Part shown: positions 30,977 to 43,490 of the stretch, piece by piece
How positions within the stretch are numbered: the first letter of the stretch is position 1
Layout: every line of letters starts with the position of its first letter
Origin: Micromussa lordhowensis
Lineage: Eukaryota > Cnidaria > Anthozoa > Scleractinia > Lobophylliidae
Reading direction: 5' to 3'
Assembly: GCA_964020085.1 (NCBI GenBank)
Contig: OZ026596.1
Location: 14,175,340-14,239,339 of the forward strand
Length of the DNA stretch: 64,000 nt
Translations under genes and position numbers: made by a program
The notes under the pieces: model-generated
The model's database searches: none
What the model saw: only the letters and a program-made list of their open reading frames with translations
What the model was told of the DNA's origin: nothing

Positions 30977-32738
30977 TTACAACCGCTCAGACAACCGCCT
31001 GGAAGATTCAACAGATAAGTGGGTTGTCAACATATCTAGCAAACCTTTGAGTGACTTAGATGAAAAAGCATGGAGCCATGGTTTCAAGTTTGCAATTACT
31101 CTGAAGTCTGTTCCTGTTGCAGAAATCATATCATCAGTCGAGTCAGGGATAAAACATCTACCACCCGAGTCAGCAAATTTAATTCGAGCCAAAACTACTT
31201 CATGCTATCGCAACATGGTAAAAGATGAACTTGAAACCTTAAAACGGCTATCAAAGGATGCATTAGTTACCATCCTACCAGCAGATAAAGGCTGTGCAGT
31301 TGTCATGATGGACAGCAGCGACCATCAACAAAAAATCAATGGCTTGTTACAAGATTTCAGATCAACGCAGGAACCCCACTCCTAGCACAGAGAAATCCCT
31401 AAACGCCTTGCTCAAACAAATTAAAGGCCTAACATCAGCCCACGACCCTGGCATGCAGCAACTCGATGACAAACTATATTACACACTCCGAAGCACTGAT
31501 GGCATACCAGCTACCTTTTATGGATTACCAAAAATACACAAACCGGAGGTTCCCCTGCAACCCATCACCAGCTCTATCAACTGTCCTACCTACCAAGTGT
31601 CTAAACTTCTAGCTTCTATCCTGAGCCCTTTACAAAACAACAAGTACACTGTTACAAATAGCTGTGATTTTGTGGAAAAAGTCTCGGTTTGTAACATCAC
31701 CCCGCAAGAAATTAAGGTATCTTTCAATGTGGTATCCCTCTTCACATCTATATCAACAGCTTTGGCACTCCAGGTGACTAAGAACAGACTTGAAGCTGAT
31801 CCGACCATCTTGGAAAGAACAAACATGTCTGTTGACAGCATCATGATCTTGCTCGAATTTGTGCTTGATAACAATTATTTCATTGTTGATGGCTCCTGCT
31901 ACAAACAGGTATTTGGCTGTCCAATGGGCTCACCTGTGAGCGCCATCTTGGCAAATTTAGTTATGGAACATGTCGAAGGGAGAGCTTTGATCTCCGCACC
32001 TCACCCTCCTAAGTGGTGGTTTAGATATGTTGACGATAGCCATGTTTGCATTGCCCGTTAACATCTTACAGAGTTCCACTCCCACCTTAACTCAATTAAT
32101 CAACACATCAAATTTATGGTGGAAGAAGAAAAAGACGGATCAATCACATTTCTGGATACCATGAGAACCAGGAATCCTGATGGAACTATAAAAACTAAGG
32201 TCTACAGAGAAGCCACACACACTGACAAATACCTTCAATTCAACTCTCACCACCCCTCTCAACACAAACGCTCAGTAGCTAGAACCCTTCTAGAGGTTTT
32301 GTCACGTTGCCATACCTTCAAGGAAGTTTGGAAAAATTGTAAGAACTTTAAATCAATTCAATATCAATGTTGCCCACAAACCTGTAATGACCGTTGGCTC
32401 CATTTTGAAAAAAACCTAAAGACAAATTTAGTAAAGATTTACCGACAGGAGTGATCTATAAAATCAATTGTAAAGATTGTGACAAAGTTTACATCGGTCA
32501 AACATCAAGGGCCTTAAGATCTAGGACTCGAGAACACAAGAGAGCGATTTTCACCGGAGATAAAAATTCTTTATTAGCCCAACATTTTGACCTTGACGAC
32601 ATTAAGATCATTGACCGCTGCTCCCAATGGTCAAAGAGATTGTTTTTAGAAGTGTGGCATTCAATTCGCGAACCTAATGCCATTAATGAACACATTTACA
32701 TTCCTGACATTTACAAGGCCCTTGGCAATCCCAAGTGA
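30970..32738 (+). pseudogene. Penelope-like element, RT and GIY-YIG endonuclease, damaged
   Basis: The frame opens in the middle of the N-terminal region (DKWVVNISSKPLSDLDE; VTILPADKGCAVVMMD). It shifts at 31340-31385, then continues with FYGLPKIHKPEVPLQP, FNVVSLFTSI, GCPMGSPVSAILANLV and RYVDDSHVCIAR. The motif A Asp appears as Asn (SFNVVSLF where the family has SFDVVSLF). A TAA at 32059-32061 breaks it before HLTEFHSH and the SITFLDTMRTRNPDG block. The linker is shortened after FKEVWKNC. The nuclease frame 32451-32738 reads IYKINCKDCDKVYIGQTSRALRSRTREHK. It is inactive. Confidence 0.88.
31786..32095 (+). repeat. Right arm of Penelope foldback
   Basis: Inverted copy of 30667-30976; about 810 bp of the element's upstream region separate the arms. 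Confidence 0.88.
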
Positions 32739-32791
32739 CGTTTCTGCGACTCTTTTAAAGCTCTCATTTGCATTCGTAAACCATTTTATTG

Positions 32792-32825
32792 CTGAAGAAG
32801 GTTATAGTATTTTAACCGAAACGTC
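32792..32825 (+). ncRNA. Hammerhead-ribozyme-like motif
   Basis: CTGAAGA, then GGTTA paired with TAACC around an 8-nt loop, then GAAACGTC. Core positions CUGANGA, GAAA and the GUC cleavage triplet are all met with a minimal stem III. It lies about 55 bp after the endonuclease stop, as in Penelope elements. Confidence 0.65.
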
Positions 32826-32829
32826 CACA

Positions 32830-34019
32830 CAAAGTTTTTTAGTCAGTGACAACACATTTTTTATTTCTTATTATAATAAGCTTATTTCATATATGTTGCA
32901 ATCTATTCCTTTTCATCCAAACTTGAATGTAAGCTAAAGCGTTAGCATTAATTTTTCACACATCACGATGGACTCGTCCTCGGAACACTCTGTCAACATT
33001 CTAAAGACATGTAGCACATACCAGTACAGAATTTTATGTGCTTTTTGTCACGATCCATAGTCACACCTCGCCATCGATGCATCATCGTGCATGAAGTTGA
33101 TACTTTAAGTTACACAGCACAATTTGACACTACTTTGAGAACTAAAGGTTACTGTAAGTCTTGGAACGTGCAGATAGATAAATCACTGCATAAAATATGT
33201 CACTATCAACAGAATGTGCCGCGGCACTACTACTATCTTTTAGATACCCTAGTTGAATGTGATTGGCTTATTGAACTTTCCGATACCAAACTGTCTGATA
33301 ACAAACTTTCCAATAACAAACTGTCTGATAACAACTAGTTAGTGGAAAATAGGAGTTTTTTAAAACTAATCATAATCAAGGAAATTGAAATTTTTATGAT
33401 TATCAAGGAAATCTTGTGCTTTAATTGAAACGCTTTACAGAAATGACACTTTGCATGCATGCGTCTCACGGTATCATCAGAGTTATTGAAAGGAACGATT
33501 GTGCTGTTTTTTTTTTCAAACAAGAGTAGTGTTTTGGTGGCTTCTGTAAAACCAAACAAGTAGTCCCACTGAGCTGTTTTAATTGCTTGCAAATTGAACT
33601 ACAGTTTAAGTTGTGTGACATTGTTTACAAGTTTGATGGCTCCTCTTGTGTTATAACTGTGCGAGTATCTTATACTGTAGACCGAGCTCGAGAGAGCCGC
33701 GGAAATCAAGCCTGCATAAAGCGGTGAATAACTTTTGATGACGGATTTCAACTATAAAACAACAATTTAATAAATTCTGGAAGAATCTGGAAATTGAAAT
33801 GACTGTTTAATACGTAAGCGTGTTTGCTGGTGTTAACTATGTTGACGACTCGAAACTCATTGTTTTTGAGTGTCACTTAAACCATAGATTTTCTTTTTTT
33901 CTTTATTATTTGGAATTATTAAGGCTATCTAATTGAAGAAAACAATACAAACGACAAATTAATCCCAGAATTAGTCCAACAAAACGTACCTGGAGTACCA
34001 CTTTTAAAAATATCCCGAG
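32830..34019. other. Intron and repeat flank, nothing recognised
   Basis: A short direct repeat (aaactgtctgataacaaac and variants) occurs at 33289-33336. No gene is supported. Confidence 0.45.
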
Positions 34020-34390
34020 TAGTCATTCTATAGTCGTAAATTATGCAAATAAGTTGGCACCCACCTTAAAATCTTTTAAGTTTGCTAGCGCACGTTCAGA
34101 CTGCCCAGATTTTTTATTTCAGATCTTGATAGAAGAAGGTCAAAGGATTATCTCAATATTAATTTTGACTCAATATCAGCCAAGATACGTTTTAAGCTCG
34201 TAAAAATACGCAACTTTTACTGTTTCCATAGCAGCTTGAAAAAGCAATTATTTGACAGTCAACGGAACCCTTCAAAATACTTGAAAAATTGTTTGCATAT
34301 TTAACGAGGTAAAAAGGTGTATTTTTATTTTTTGCGAATTTCTCGAAGACGTTAAATTCTTAGAAAATCGGAATACTTGTTGATGAGATA
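34020..34390 (+). repeat. Right arm of the ~6-kb spaced inverted repeat
   Basis: Partner of 28000-28640; see that entry. The outer limit is near 34385, where similarity stops. Confidence 0.65.
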
Positions 34391-36655
34391 ATTAACAGTT
34401 AAAATTTGTTGACACCAACCATGTTGTGTTGCTTTGTGTTTCCAGCTGCTTGAATTGACGTCTCACTCTTAAGACTTCCTCAACTTGTGCAAGTCTCTTT
34501 ACGGAAATTGTCTTTCAGAGGAAATAGACAAGTGCATACATAATGTAATTAGCATCGCACCCACAAGGCAAACTATGTTTACAATATTAAAATGGCTGAC
34601 AATAACTTACACCAAAAAATCTGTTGCAATATGTCACCATAATAAAAATGTACTAAAACATGCCAACACATGTCAAAACTCTTGTGATAGCAAAGAGTGA
34701 TAAATACAAACAAGGTTAAGAACAGCTAAGGAATATTATAGGCTAATAAAAAATATATTAGGACCATGGACATCAACTAGTGGCACCTCCGGACTATGGC
34801 TATTACTATGGTTTCCAGCATTTTTCCTCTGATGGATCGATAAAGGTGCCGCACTGATAGTGTCAAACCAAGTACCCCAATATTATTAGTGACCATGTTA
34901 AATACATGACCATTTCCTTGACATAGCACAGGAATGTTAACATATTGATTCAAGTTCATTTTACAATCTTGTTTGTGGGGCGAATAAGAACTGTACTTTT
35001 TTTATGGCAGCTTGTTGCATTTAATTAAGACAAGATAGGTTCTCATGAAGTTTTCTTTAATTGAATAATTTATGTCTTGATTTGCCCTTATTTGCATATA
35101 TAATAATTTGTTTACATGCCATCAATATTGCTGTCACCCATAACTGAGGCCTTCCAAGCTGGGAAGCTGTGTCACATGTCAGATCCTTTCGTGCGCCTTT
35201 TGTTCAGGTCTGATCATCACGTGATCACATTTTTGATTATACATGTCTAGATTCCTTTTTTTAAATTCCTTCTTCTATATGCTCCAATTTCAAATAAAAA
35301 TTTTGAACATTTTTAAAACCCTTTTTTCAAAAATGAGCAATAGCAATTTTTGTATGAAATCAGTTTAATGGTTAAACCAAGGAGGACAAGAAAAAGGCCC
35401 TAAAAACCAACAATTTAAAAAACTACATGTTCAGTCTGTGTGGACAACCAATTTGCCTTCCTCATCTCAAAGTACAAAATGTGATGGTGTCCACACAAAC
35501 TATATCCTCAGGGCGTAACCAATCTATGAAATTTGATGATCGGAAAAGAAATCGATCAATCAAAACCAATCGATGCATGTTAGTTAATTGGCATCAACTG
35601 GTATCGGCCAATCGATGACCAATCAATAATCACACAAGAGTGTTCACGAATCATCGACTGGCATCAATTGGGCTTTAAAAGTTTTTTCCTGATCAAATAG
35701 TTTACTGCACTGTCTCTTAAGCTAAAAAGTTACATTGTCCCAAGATTTGACCAGGATCCAATGAAACACAATTAACACAATGCTTCATGGCATGCACTGT
35801 AAAACAACATTTAATCTATTTCTTCTAGTTGTTCTAGGTTTGCCAACAGATCTCTGCCGACACACTGAGAAGACGGAATAGTTCACCAGTGCTATTTAGT
35901 TCTATTAGAATATCACAGAATATTCACATTACACCAAGTCGAGATCACGTTGTGATCGCACAGTCATACATGAGGGAGTCAAAATCAACAATCAGTTCAA
36001 CTACATGTATGTGTTGCTTTGGAATTTTTAAATCAAAACATTGTTATAAAACAAAAAAACATGAATAAAAGACATTCACAAATGATTGTGCATGTTCTGT
36101 AGTAACACACTGATAGCGATGAGACATGCTGCTCAGGTTTGAGAGCTAACTGACAGGTGTGAGGCATTTTTTGAAAGTGTTATTAAACTGTTAACATAGA
36201 TATTTTTAAAACCAATCCTTTGTATGAAAAAAGATGGCAATTGGTACATTTACCCAAAGTTCTTAGCACACGAAAACCTTAACAACGTTCATTAAAAACG
36301 TACAGAAGAGTAATAAAATTTTCAAACCTACAATACACAATGTCCTTAGTGCAGGGAAAAAAATGTAAACAATTTGGCTCCCCTTGTGCCTTATACACTG
36401 TGTTAGATTTGCAAGGTATTGTGGTAAAATGTACAGCCGCCATCTTTTTTCCTATTGTACTTTAATAAAATTAGATTGTTGTAACTTTGAAAAGAGGCAT
36501 GTTAACAGCAACTTTCTGTAAACTTTATCCAGTTAAGCTGATTATCAGTGTTTTCTAAAACCTCATCTTCTGCCGATGTCCTAGATGCTGTCATTGCTTT
36601 ACTCATTAGAATACATCAAAAGACTGTGCCCTTTAGAAATGGAGACTGACAATCT
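34391..36655. other. Intron, nothing recognised
   Basis: Between 35520 and 35680 the words aatcgatg, tcaattgg and atcgatcaatc recur in both orientations, resembling the foldback at 36661-36808 but without clean arms. Confidence 0.45.
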
Positions 36656-36660
36656 ATCAA

Positions 36661-36808
36661 TAATCGATGGCAATCAATGCCAATTAATCAATTGATATTG
36701 ATAATCACTGAAAATTGATGACAATCGATATTAACACCAACCTGGATGATCGATTGTTTATCGATTATCAATATTAATCGATTAATTGGCATTGATTGCC
36801 ATCAATTG
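36661..36808. repeat. ATCGAT-rich palindrome (foldback element)
   Basis: Left arm 36661-36706 (aatcgatggcaatcaatgcc...) pairs with right arm 36763-36808 at about 42 of 46 positions, with a 56-nt spacer. It is non-coding. Confidence 0.8.
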
Positions 36809-36954
36809 CTTATGTCCTGTATCCTCCATTTCATTAACTTCTTTGTCGGACATTCCAGCCATCCTCTAATGAGTCAAGCTCATGATCATCAATTTCTGCA
36901 TGTGGATTTTTTTCACCATTTACAAGAGAAGTGGTTACTGCTTCGAATACCTCT

Positions 36955-38430
36955 TCTGTCAAAACTATCTCACTGAGAGCGCTGTTGCAGACCAGATTCA
37001 GTTGCACCTGGCTAAGAACAATTTGTACCCGGTGTTCCAGTCTGCATATAGGAAACTTCACAGCACGGAAACAGCTTTGGTGAAAGTTCAGAATGACATT
37101 CTTACTAACATGAACAAGCGGCGCGTGACTCTCCTCGTTCTTTTAGATCTGAGCGCCGCTTTCGACACTGTGGACCCTAGTATTCTGCTAACACGTTTAC
37201 GATCAAAGCTGGGTCTCAATGGAACTGCTCTTTCATGGTTTTGCTCTTATTTATCTGGAAGGACACAACGAATATCTGTTCAGGGAGCGCTTTCAAATGT
37301 ATTTTACCTTCGTTTTGGCGTTCCCCAGGGATCGTGCCTAGGCCCCATTTTGTTTAACATATATTCAAGCAAAATCTTCGACATTGTCGGTCGTCACCTC
37401 CCAAAAGTTTCATTGTTACGCAGATGACTCCCAGCTTTATTTATCGTTCAACCCAAGCTGTGCTGTTAGTCAAGATGAAGCAATTAGATCAATGGAAACC
37501 TGTATCTCGGATGTTAAGCAGTGGATGACCGCGGATGAACTTATGCTAAACGACAACAAAACTGAATTCATTGTCATAGCATCACGACATCTACTGAAAA
37601 AGACTGCTATTAATACTATCAGGGTCGGAGATTGCGATGTAGGCAAAGTGCCTGTAGTGCGGAATTTGGGCACGTGGTTCGATGATCAACTTACTGTGGC
37701 CGTACACATTACCAAAATATGCAGTGCCGCTTTCTATCATCTACACAATATTAGACGCATTAGGAAACACCTTTCAACGGATTCAGCTGCGACTCTTATC
37801 CATTCCTTTATTAGTAGCCGAATAGACTACTGCAATAGTCTATTATACGGTGTGCCTAAGTGCCACATTGATAAATTGCAGAGAGTTCAAAATGCAGCCG
37901 CCAGACTAGTTGTTACGCAGGGCAAGTTTTGCCACATTACTCCAGTGCTCCATCAGCTGCACTGGCTTCCTGCTTTATTTCGTATTAATTTTAAGGTTTT
38001 ACTTTTAACTTTCAAAGCCATTCGAAAATTAGCGCCGTCCTACATCAACGGTCTTGTCAAAATTAAGCCTTTAAATTTAAGATATGGACTGCGATCTAAT
38101 GACGGAATACTGCTATCTCATCCGAATTTTAAAACTTTGACAACTTTAGGCGACCGTGCTTTTGTTGCCACGGTGCCAAAACTTTGGAATGATTTACCTT
38201 CAGATATTAGAATGGCCAAATCGGTTGACACTTTTAAAAAACTTTTGAAGACGCACCTTTTTAGTAAGGCTTTTTATTCCTAGTTAGTTTGGCTTTTAAT
38301 ATTTTATACAACACATGATGTAATTAGTATTTACTATTTGTTTTTTTTATTCCATGTATTTTTGTAATGCGCAATTGATCATCTCGCCATGGAAATTGCG
38401 CAATATAAATTCGCAATTTATTATTATTTA
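36955..38430 (+). pseudogene. L2/CR1-type LINE, 5'-truncated, reverse transcriptase and 3' tail
   Basis: RT blocks in order: FQSAYRKLHSTETAL, VLLDLSAAFDTVD (motif A), FGVPQGSCLGPILFNIY (motif B) and, after one frameshift near 37400, YADDSQLY (motif C). The thumb and C-terminal part run to a TAG at 38281 (LPSDIRMAKSVDTFKK). A short 3' UTR ends in an (ATT)n tail near 38430, as in L2-clade elements. The endonuclease is missing through 5' truncation. Only one frameshift suggests a fairly recent insertion. Confidence 0.88.
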
Positions 38431-39658
38431 TAATTTATTAACTAGAACAATTCAATCAAGAACAAGAATCACTGCCTCCTTTCAATCAAGGTACAATTTC
38501 TGGTGTAGAGAAGGTGTCATTTTCCAATGGAGGATAAATTTTTATCTTGAATATGAAAACAACACTTGTGTTCATTTTGGACTATTATCTTATCTATGGC
38601 AAGATCTGGTAGAAGTAAAAACTTCGAAATAGAAAGGTGACAAGCTTGAAAATTCATGGAGTCCAGCTACTAAACTTGGCATTACCATGAGAACAGCGCG
38701 ACTCTGAAAAAGGACATTGGCTGTGGAGTTGTTGCCACTCTGTGGTTTCCAGATTACCAGAGGAAAAGAAATTCAGTAGCTGTCACAACAATACGTAAAT
38801 GTAAGCAGCAATTTCCAACCGTTGATATTTTTTATTTAATTAATGAATATTTTAACCAAGTATACAGAAATTATAGTTTTCCTCAAAATTAAATGTAAAC
38901 TAGGAAAAATATTCAAATTAACATCACAAACAATTTCTCACTTTCACGGGAAAAAAAAGGCAAATGGCAGACTGCACCCTTGGGGTTTTTGCCATTACTA
39001 GTAAACATGTCTGCAGTCCTGTCTTCTTCTTTTTTCTCTGGGGCATAGAATCAGTTGTCTTTTGACCTCTTTTGCTTGCCACAGATATTGTAAATGAGAA
39101 TAAACCAGAAATATGTCACACTAGTAAACACACGGATGACACACAGTACAGTAGCTTATACTATCACAAACGAGCACTCAAGCAACTGTTGTGGTCATAC
39201 CAAAATAATGTCCAGTCAGAGGCACTTTTACCACGCCAAATATGTGCTACTCTTTTAGACCAGTCATGCTCTGTTGATATTTTTAAAGTTTGTTTAATGG
39301 AAAAGTACTCAAGTTTCTGACATTTACAGTCTTAACAAGAGTGCACAATTTACACCAAACAGGTCAATGTCATTTTCTTTTTAAAGTAGTTTTTCATGTG
39401 CTGTTGACTTTTAACAACGCATTTGATTCACTGATTAGAAATTCCTGCATCGCTGGTTTTCAGGGTCATGTCGCTTGTTGCTTTAAGCCCTTGGAAGGCC
39501 TGATAACTATATTACAAGGGTAATATATGAAACATCACACTACATGTAGGTAGGGGTAGCACTGACAACAAAATTGTCATTTTCTCAGGTTAGGGGGAGA
39601 TGGTCTATACAACATTTGTCAGTTGCATTATGTTACAAGAGTAAAAAGTAAAGCTCAC

Positions 39659-39770
39659 CTCAAATTTAAATAAACAAAGATTATCAAAGAGAAGACCAGT
39701 GTATTCAGATTTCACATCCAATGATTTGCTATCCATAGACAATGAACAACTTCTGCACTCTACCCCAAAG
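39659..39770 (-). CDS. BLTP2: BLTP2 exon
   Basis: The acceptor is gatttatctacag and the donor GTGAGC; 112 bp, phase 2 in and phase 0 out. It encodes FGVECRSCSLSMDSKS and GLLFDNLCLFKFE, matching the family's ITLAAESVSLSRHGG...GNSIFNFKEV stretch. The first base completes AGC with the exon at 45630-45759. Confidence 0.85.
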
Positions 39771-39896
39771 CTGTAGATAAATCAGGTAAAGGTTGAACAA
39801 ATACAATGATCACCACTTAGCTTGCTTGTAAACTTACATGTATTTCTTGATATCTTATTTTTTCAAATGTATTTCTTAATATCTTTATTTTTATTT

Positions 39897-40071
39897 TTGT
39901 GGAGGTGGCATGGCCTAGTAGTTAGGGTGCTGAATTTGTAATCTGGAGGTCCAGAGTTCAAATCCTCCCTGCCACTGGATGGATTTGTGTTTTGTGGTCT
40001 TAAATTCAACTCCTCCATGCTTTGTAAATATCCAACTGATCAGCCTACCACCAGTTGGGATTTTTAACAAG
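39897..40071 (+). mobile_element. tRNA-derived SINE, truncated by the gypsy element
   Basis: A box (tggcctagtag) and B box (agttcaaatcc) lie about 45 nt apart near the 5' end, followed by a SINE body containing ccaactgatcagcctacc. The body stops exactly at the LTR start (40072). I could not find a convincing continuation after 45109. Confidence 0.7.
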
Positions 40072-40569
40072 TGTAGTAGAATTACGGCCGAGGGTTGATT
40101 AGAGTTGAACTGTTTTGTTGCTTGGGTGAATGCTGGGCTTATCGCGAGCTCACACATGGAGTGAAGGACTACAGTACAATCAACTCAATCTCCTTTATTG
40201 CTTGAATCAAGGTTCTTATATACATGATAGTAGCTAACTTATGCGTGATACAAAATAGATAAGGTAGTAAGAGTTTCCTTTGCCCTAAACAACTTAATTA
40301 TGACAGAACCGCAATTTTACAGATATGGGTAAACACTTACATAAGTCCTGCGGAACTAGTAACAGCAAGGAAGTGTTCCTACATGTTTTAGAACGGAAAG
40401 CACGCACTAGTTTTGTATGTTCCACGCGACATGTAGTAGAAATATTTGCACTGATACTTCAACAACAAAGGCTTATTCAAAGATCATATTTCTAGCTGTA
40501 ATTATGTAATCAAAGCTTATCCTAAAATTGTTTGTCACGGCTTGTCACGCTATGCTTAACTTTACAACA
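40072..40569 (-). mobile_element. Gypsy 3' LTR (498 bp)
   Basis: On the minus strand it begins TGTTGTAAAG and ends CTACTACA. The bases just upstream on that strand (caagggagcgaataa) form the polypurine tract. It matches 44695-45109 apart from an ~80-bp segment missing there. Confidence 0.9.
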
Positions 40570-40687
40570 TTATTCGCTCCCTTGAAAAAGGCATGTCCCC
40601 ATGCCTGAGCTATAGGGAAATATAACTAACTAGATTATAACAAAACTAGTGTTTCGGATCATAAGCATGATTCAATAAAGGTCTTGC

Positions 40688-43490
40688 TTAAATCAATAAA
40701 CTTAGGAAACTACTGATCAAGATACAAAGTCTCTCATCCAAGTTGGCGGTCTGACTAGGTCTGTCTCCATGTACTGGGCAGTCATTTATTGCAGCATGTG
40801 GCTCCTGGCATTGTTCGGGACGTTCGGGTACTGCGACGTCCACATCAGCTGCTTCATCCATGTACATGAGATCAGTTTCATCAGGAACATAAGGAGGTGG
40901 AACATGCGGTCTTTGCACTGGGGTGTTCGGCACTGGACTAGAAGTCTGGTTAGGACCGTGCTGCTGATCCACCGGGTTAGGTACACCACAGAGTTTCAGG
41001 CGGTTGAAGTGTACCACTTTCCTCTTCCGGGGGTTGTCAACTGCCTGGATACGATAGGTCACATCGCCAATCCTGGTGATCACAACATAAGGACCTTGCC
41101 ATGGTGAGTGGAGCTTCTTAGTGCGCCCTTTCTTCACAGCTGGCTCATGAAGGAATACTCGATCACCAACCTCGATTTGCTTTCCAGTAATTCGCTAATG
41201 ATAATGGTCCTTCTGACATTTCTGGGCAGCTTGAAGATGCTCTCTGGCATGCTCATGGACTTCTTCAAGGGTGGCCTGTAGGTTCCTCACATAGTCTGAC
41301 ACTTCTGGCTGGTGGTTTGGTTGTGGTCTGAAGATAACATCAACTTGTGGCCAAATGGAGGATAAAATGGAGTGTACTGCCACTTATCAGTGGCAGGTGC
41401 TCATCCCAGTCACGCTGATGATCAGACACGTACTTAGCCAACATGCCTTGCAAGGTACGGTTCATTCGTTCAACCATTCCATCACTTTCTGGGTGGGTGG
41501 TATGGAGAGGTTCTGGTCTTGTCCATGTTGAACAGCACACATATTTCCTGGAACAGCTGGGCTTCAAAGTTTCGTCCCTGGTAAGAGTGGATCTTTTCTG
41601 GCGCTCCCTACCTGGAAATGACTTCTTTCATCAGCTTCTCTGCTACGGTCTTTGCTTCCTGGTTTGGAATAGGAAACGCCTCTTTCCATTTCTTGAAATA
41701 ATCTCCGACTAACAGGATGTACTTGTTAAAGGATTCCGTTGCTGGCATTGGTCCCATGATGTCGAGTGCAATTCTTGCGAACAGATAACCAGGGCAGCTC
41801 CTAACAAATGGTGCTTGAGCTGTAGCCTGGGGAGACTTCCTCCTCACACACTTCTCAAACTGCCGACACCAACCTTCGACACATGTTGCAGGCCGTACCA
41901 GTAGAATCGTCCTCGCACTCGCTCAACGGTTTTAGTCACACTGAGAGGGCTGAGAGGATATCTGGTACTAATGAGCTGGGAAGCACAAGCTGTAATCGGA
42001 TGCCATGGCCATCTTTAGTCTGCCACTGGCGGTAGAGCACGCCGTTCTCCAACAGTAACCAGTTCCACTGCGCCCAAAGGCTCTTGGTGGCTTTACTAGT
42101 ACCCTGCACTTCTCGTTGTGCTGGTTGGGTAACCCGGTTCTGATCTGTCTCAGGTTTTGATCTGCTTCTTGCTTTGTCTGAAGCTTGGCCACTGTCCAAC
42201 TTTGAAGCCATGCTCGGTCACTGCTGTCCACTGCATTAGTCTCAACTGCTTGATCTGGAACTGCAACTGGCAGGGGGTTTCTGGACAGTGCGTTGGCATT
42301 CTGCTGCTTCTTTCCAGGGCGGTGTTCAATCATGTAGTCATACTGTGCAAGCATTTGGCTACCTGGCTTTTGGGCTCTTTGAAGCTCTGAAGCCATTTAA
42401 GTGCGTTGTGGTCTGTCCTAACTGTGAAGGGTCTTCCATACAGGTAGTGGCCGAAATGCTTGATAGTGTACACCACGGCCAACATCTCCTTCTTGGTGGT
42501 GCTGTACCAACGCTCGTGGTCCTCAAGCTCTCGGCTGGCATATGCGATCACTTTCTCATCTCTGTCTTGCCGCTGTGATATGACTGCTCCCAGACCATAG
42601 AATTCACAGTGGCATCACAATCCACTATGAATTCTTGATCGAAGCAAGGGAAGGCCAACACAGGAGCTGATACCAACTTTTCTTTTAGGTCTCTGAAGGC
42701 AAGGTCACAGTCTGGGCTCCACTTAAACTTCTCTGTTGTCTTGGCAGTAAGGCGATGCAGTAGTGTGGCAATCTCAGCAAAGTTCTGGATAAATCTCCGA
42801 TAATAGGACACTAAGCGCAGGAAACTTCTGACATCGGTGACTTTCAATGGTCCTGGCCACTGTTGAACTGCTTCAATTTTTGCAGGATCAGTACTGACAC
42901 CTTCGGCGAAGATCTGGGTCATAACAGGAAACACTTTGACGGTTTCAGCCAGCCATACACGATGACATTGTTCAGGTAGACCAGACATGTCTGCCTCTGG
43001 AAGGTTCCTGGAGCATTGCAGAGACCAAAAGGCATTACCTGGAATTCAGAGGCCATAGCGGGTCGTGAATGCTGTCCTCTCATGGTCAGCAACATTTACT
43101 TCAACCTGCCAATAACCACTAGCCAAATCCAGGGTTGTGAACACTTTAGCACCAGCCAACGCATCTAGAGTTTCATCTATACGTGGTAGGGGGTAGGCGT
43201 CCTTCCTGGTCATGTCGTTCAGCCTACAATAGCCTATGAAGAAGTGTGTGGTACCATCTTTTTTCTTGACCAGGACAATCGGTGCAGCTCAGTAACTGGT
43301 GGAGGGTTGCATTACCCCATGCTGCAACATGTCATCTACGTGCTGGCATACTGTCTCCTGCTGGTGCATTGGTACTCTTCTTGGTGCCTGCTTAATAGAA
43401 GGGTGGTCACCAGTATCAATGGGGAGCTACACGATACTTGTCCCTCCAAGGTCTGCCGGACCCGATGAGAAGATATCTGTGAACTCGTCT
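40688..43490 (-). pseudogene. Gypsy pol: reverse transcriptase, RNase H, integrase
   Basis: RT begins with APIVLVKKKDGTTHFF and DLASGYWQVEV; a frameshift/TGA follows at about 43055, then VMPFGLCNAPGTFQ and LVYLNNVIVY. The family's YLDD is YLNN here, so both catalytic Asp residues of motif C are lost. RNase H (TDHNALKWLQ) is at 42330-42550. Integrase (ALDIMGPMPATESFNKY) is at 41608-41847; the second catalytic Asp region reads HSYQGRNFE where the family has HSDQG. PYHPESDGMVERMNRTLQ keeps the Glu. The C-terminal WQGPYVVITRIGDVTYRI (41137 down) is the GPY/F module. Confidence 0.88.

Noticed and set aside
33335..33592. 85-codon minus-strand ORF
   Set aside because: No splice borders, family or repeat support, although its composition looks mildly coding.
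38640..39320. Plus-strand coding-like fragments (WSPATKLGITMRTARL; RALKQLLWSYQNNVQ)
   Set aside because: Stops separate the pieces and no consistent exon chain or family emerged. Left unannotated, but worth a translated search.
39420..39520. Minus-strand AFQGLKATSDMTLK segment as the missing BLTP2 exon
   Set aside because: It starts in the right phase but does not resemble the expected block, and its donor leaves the wrong phase for the exon at 26388-26447.
39915..40157. 80-codon minus ORF across 40072
   Set aside because: It crosses the SINE/LTR junction and is antisense to both.
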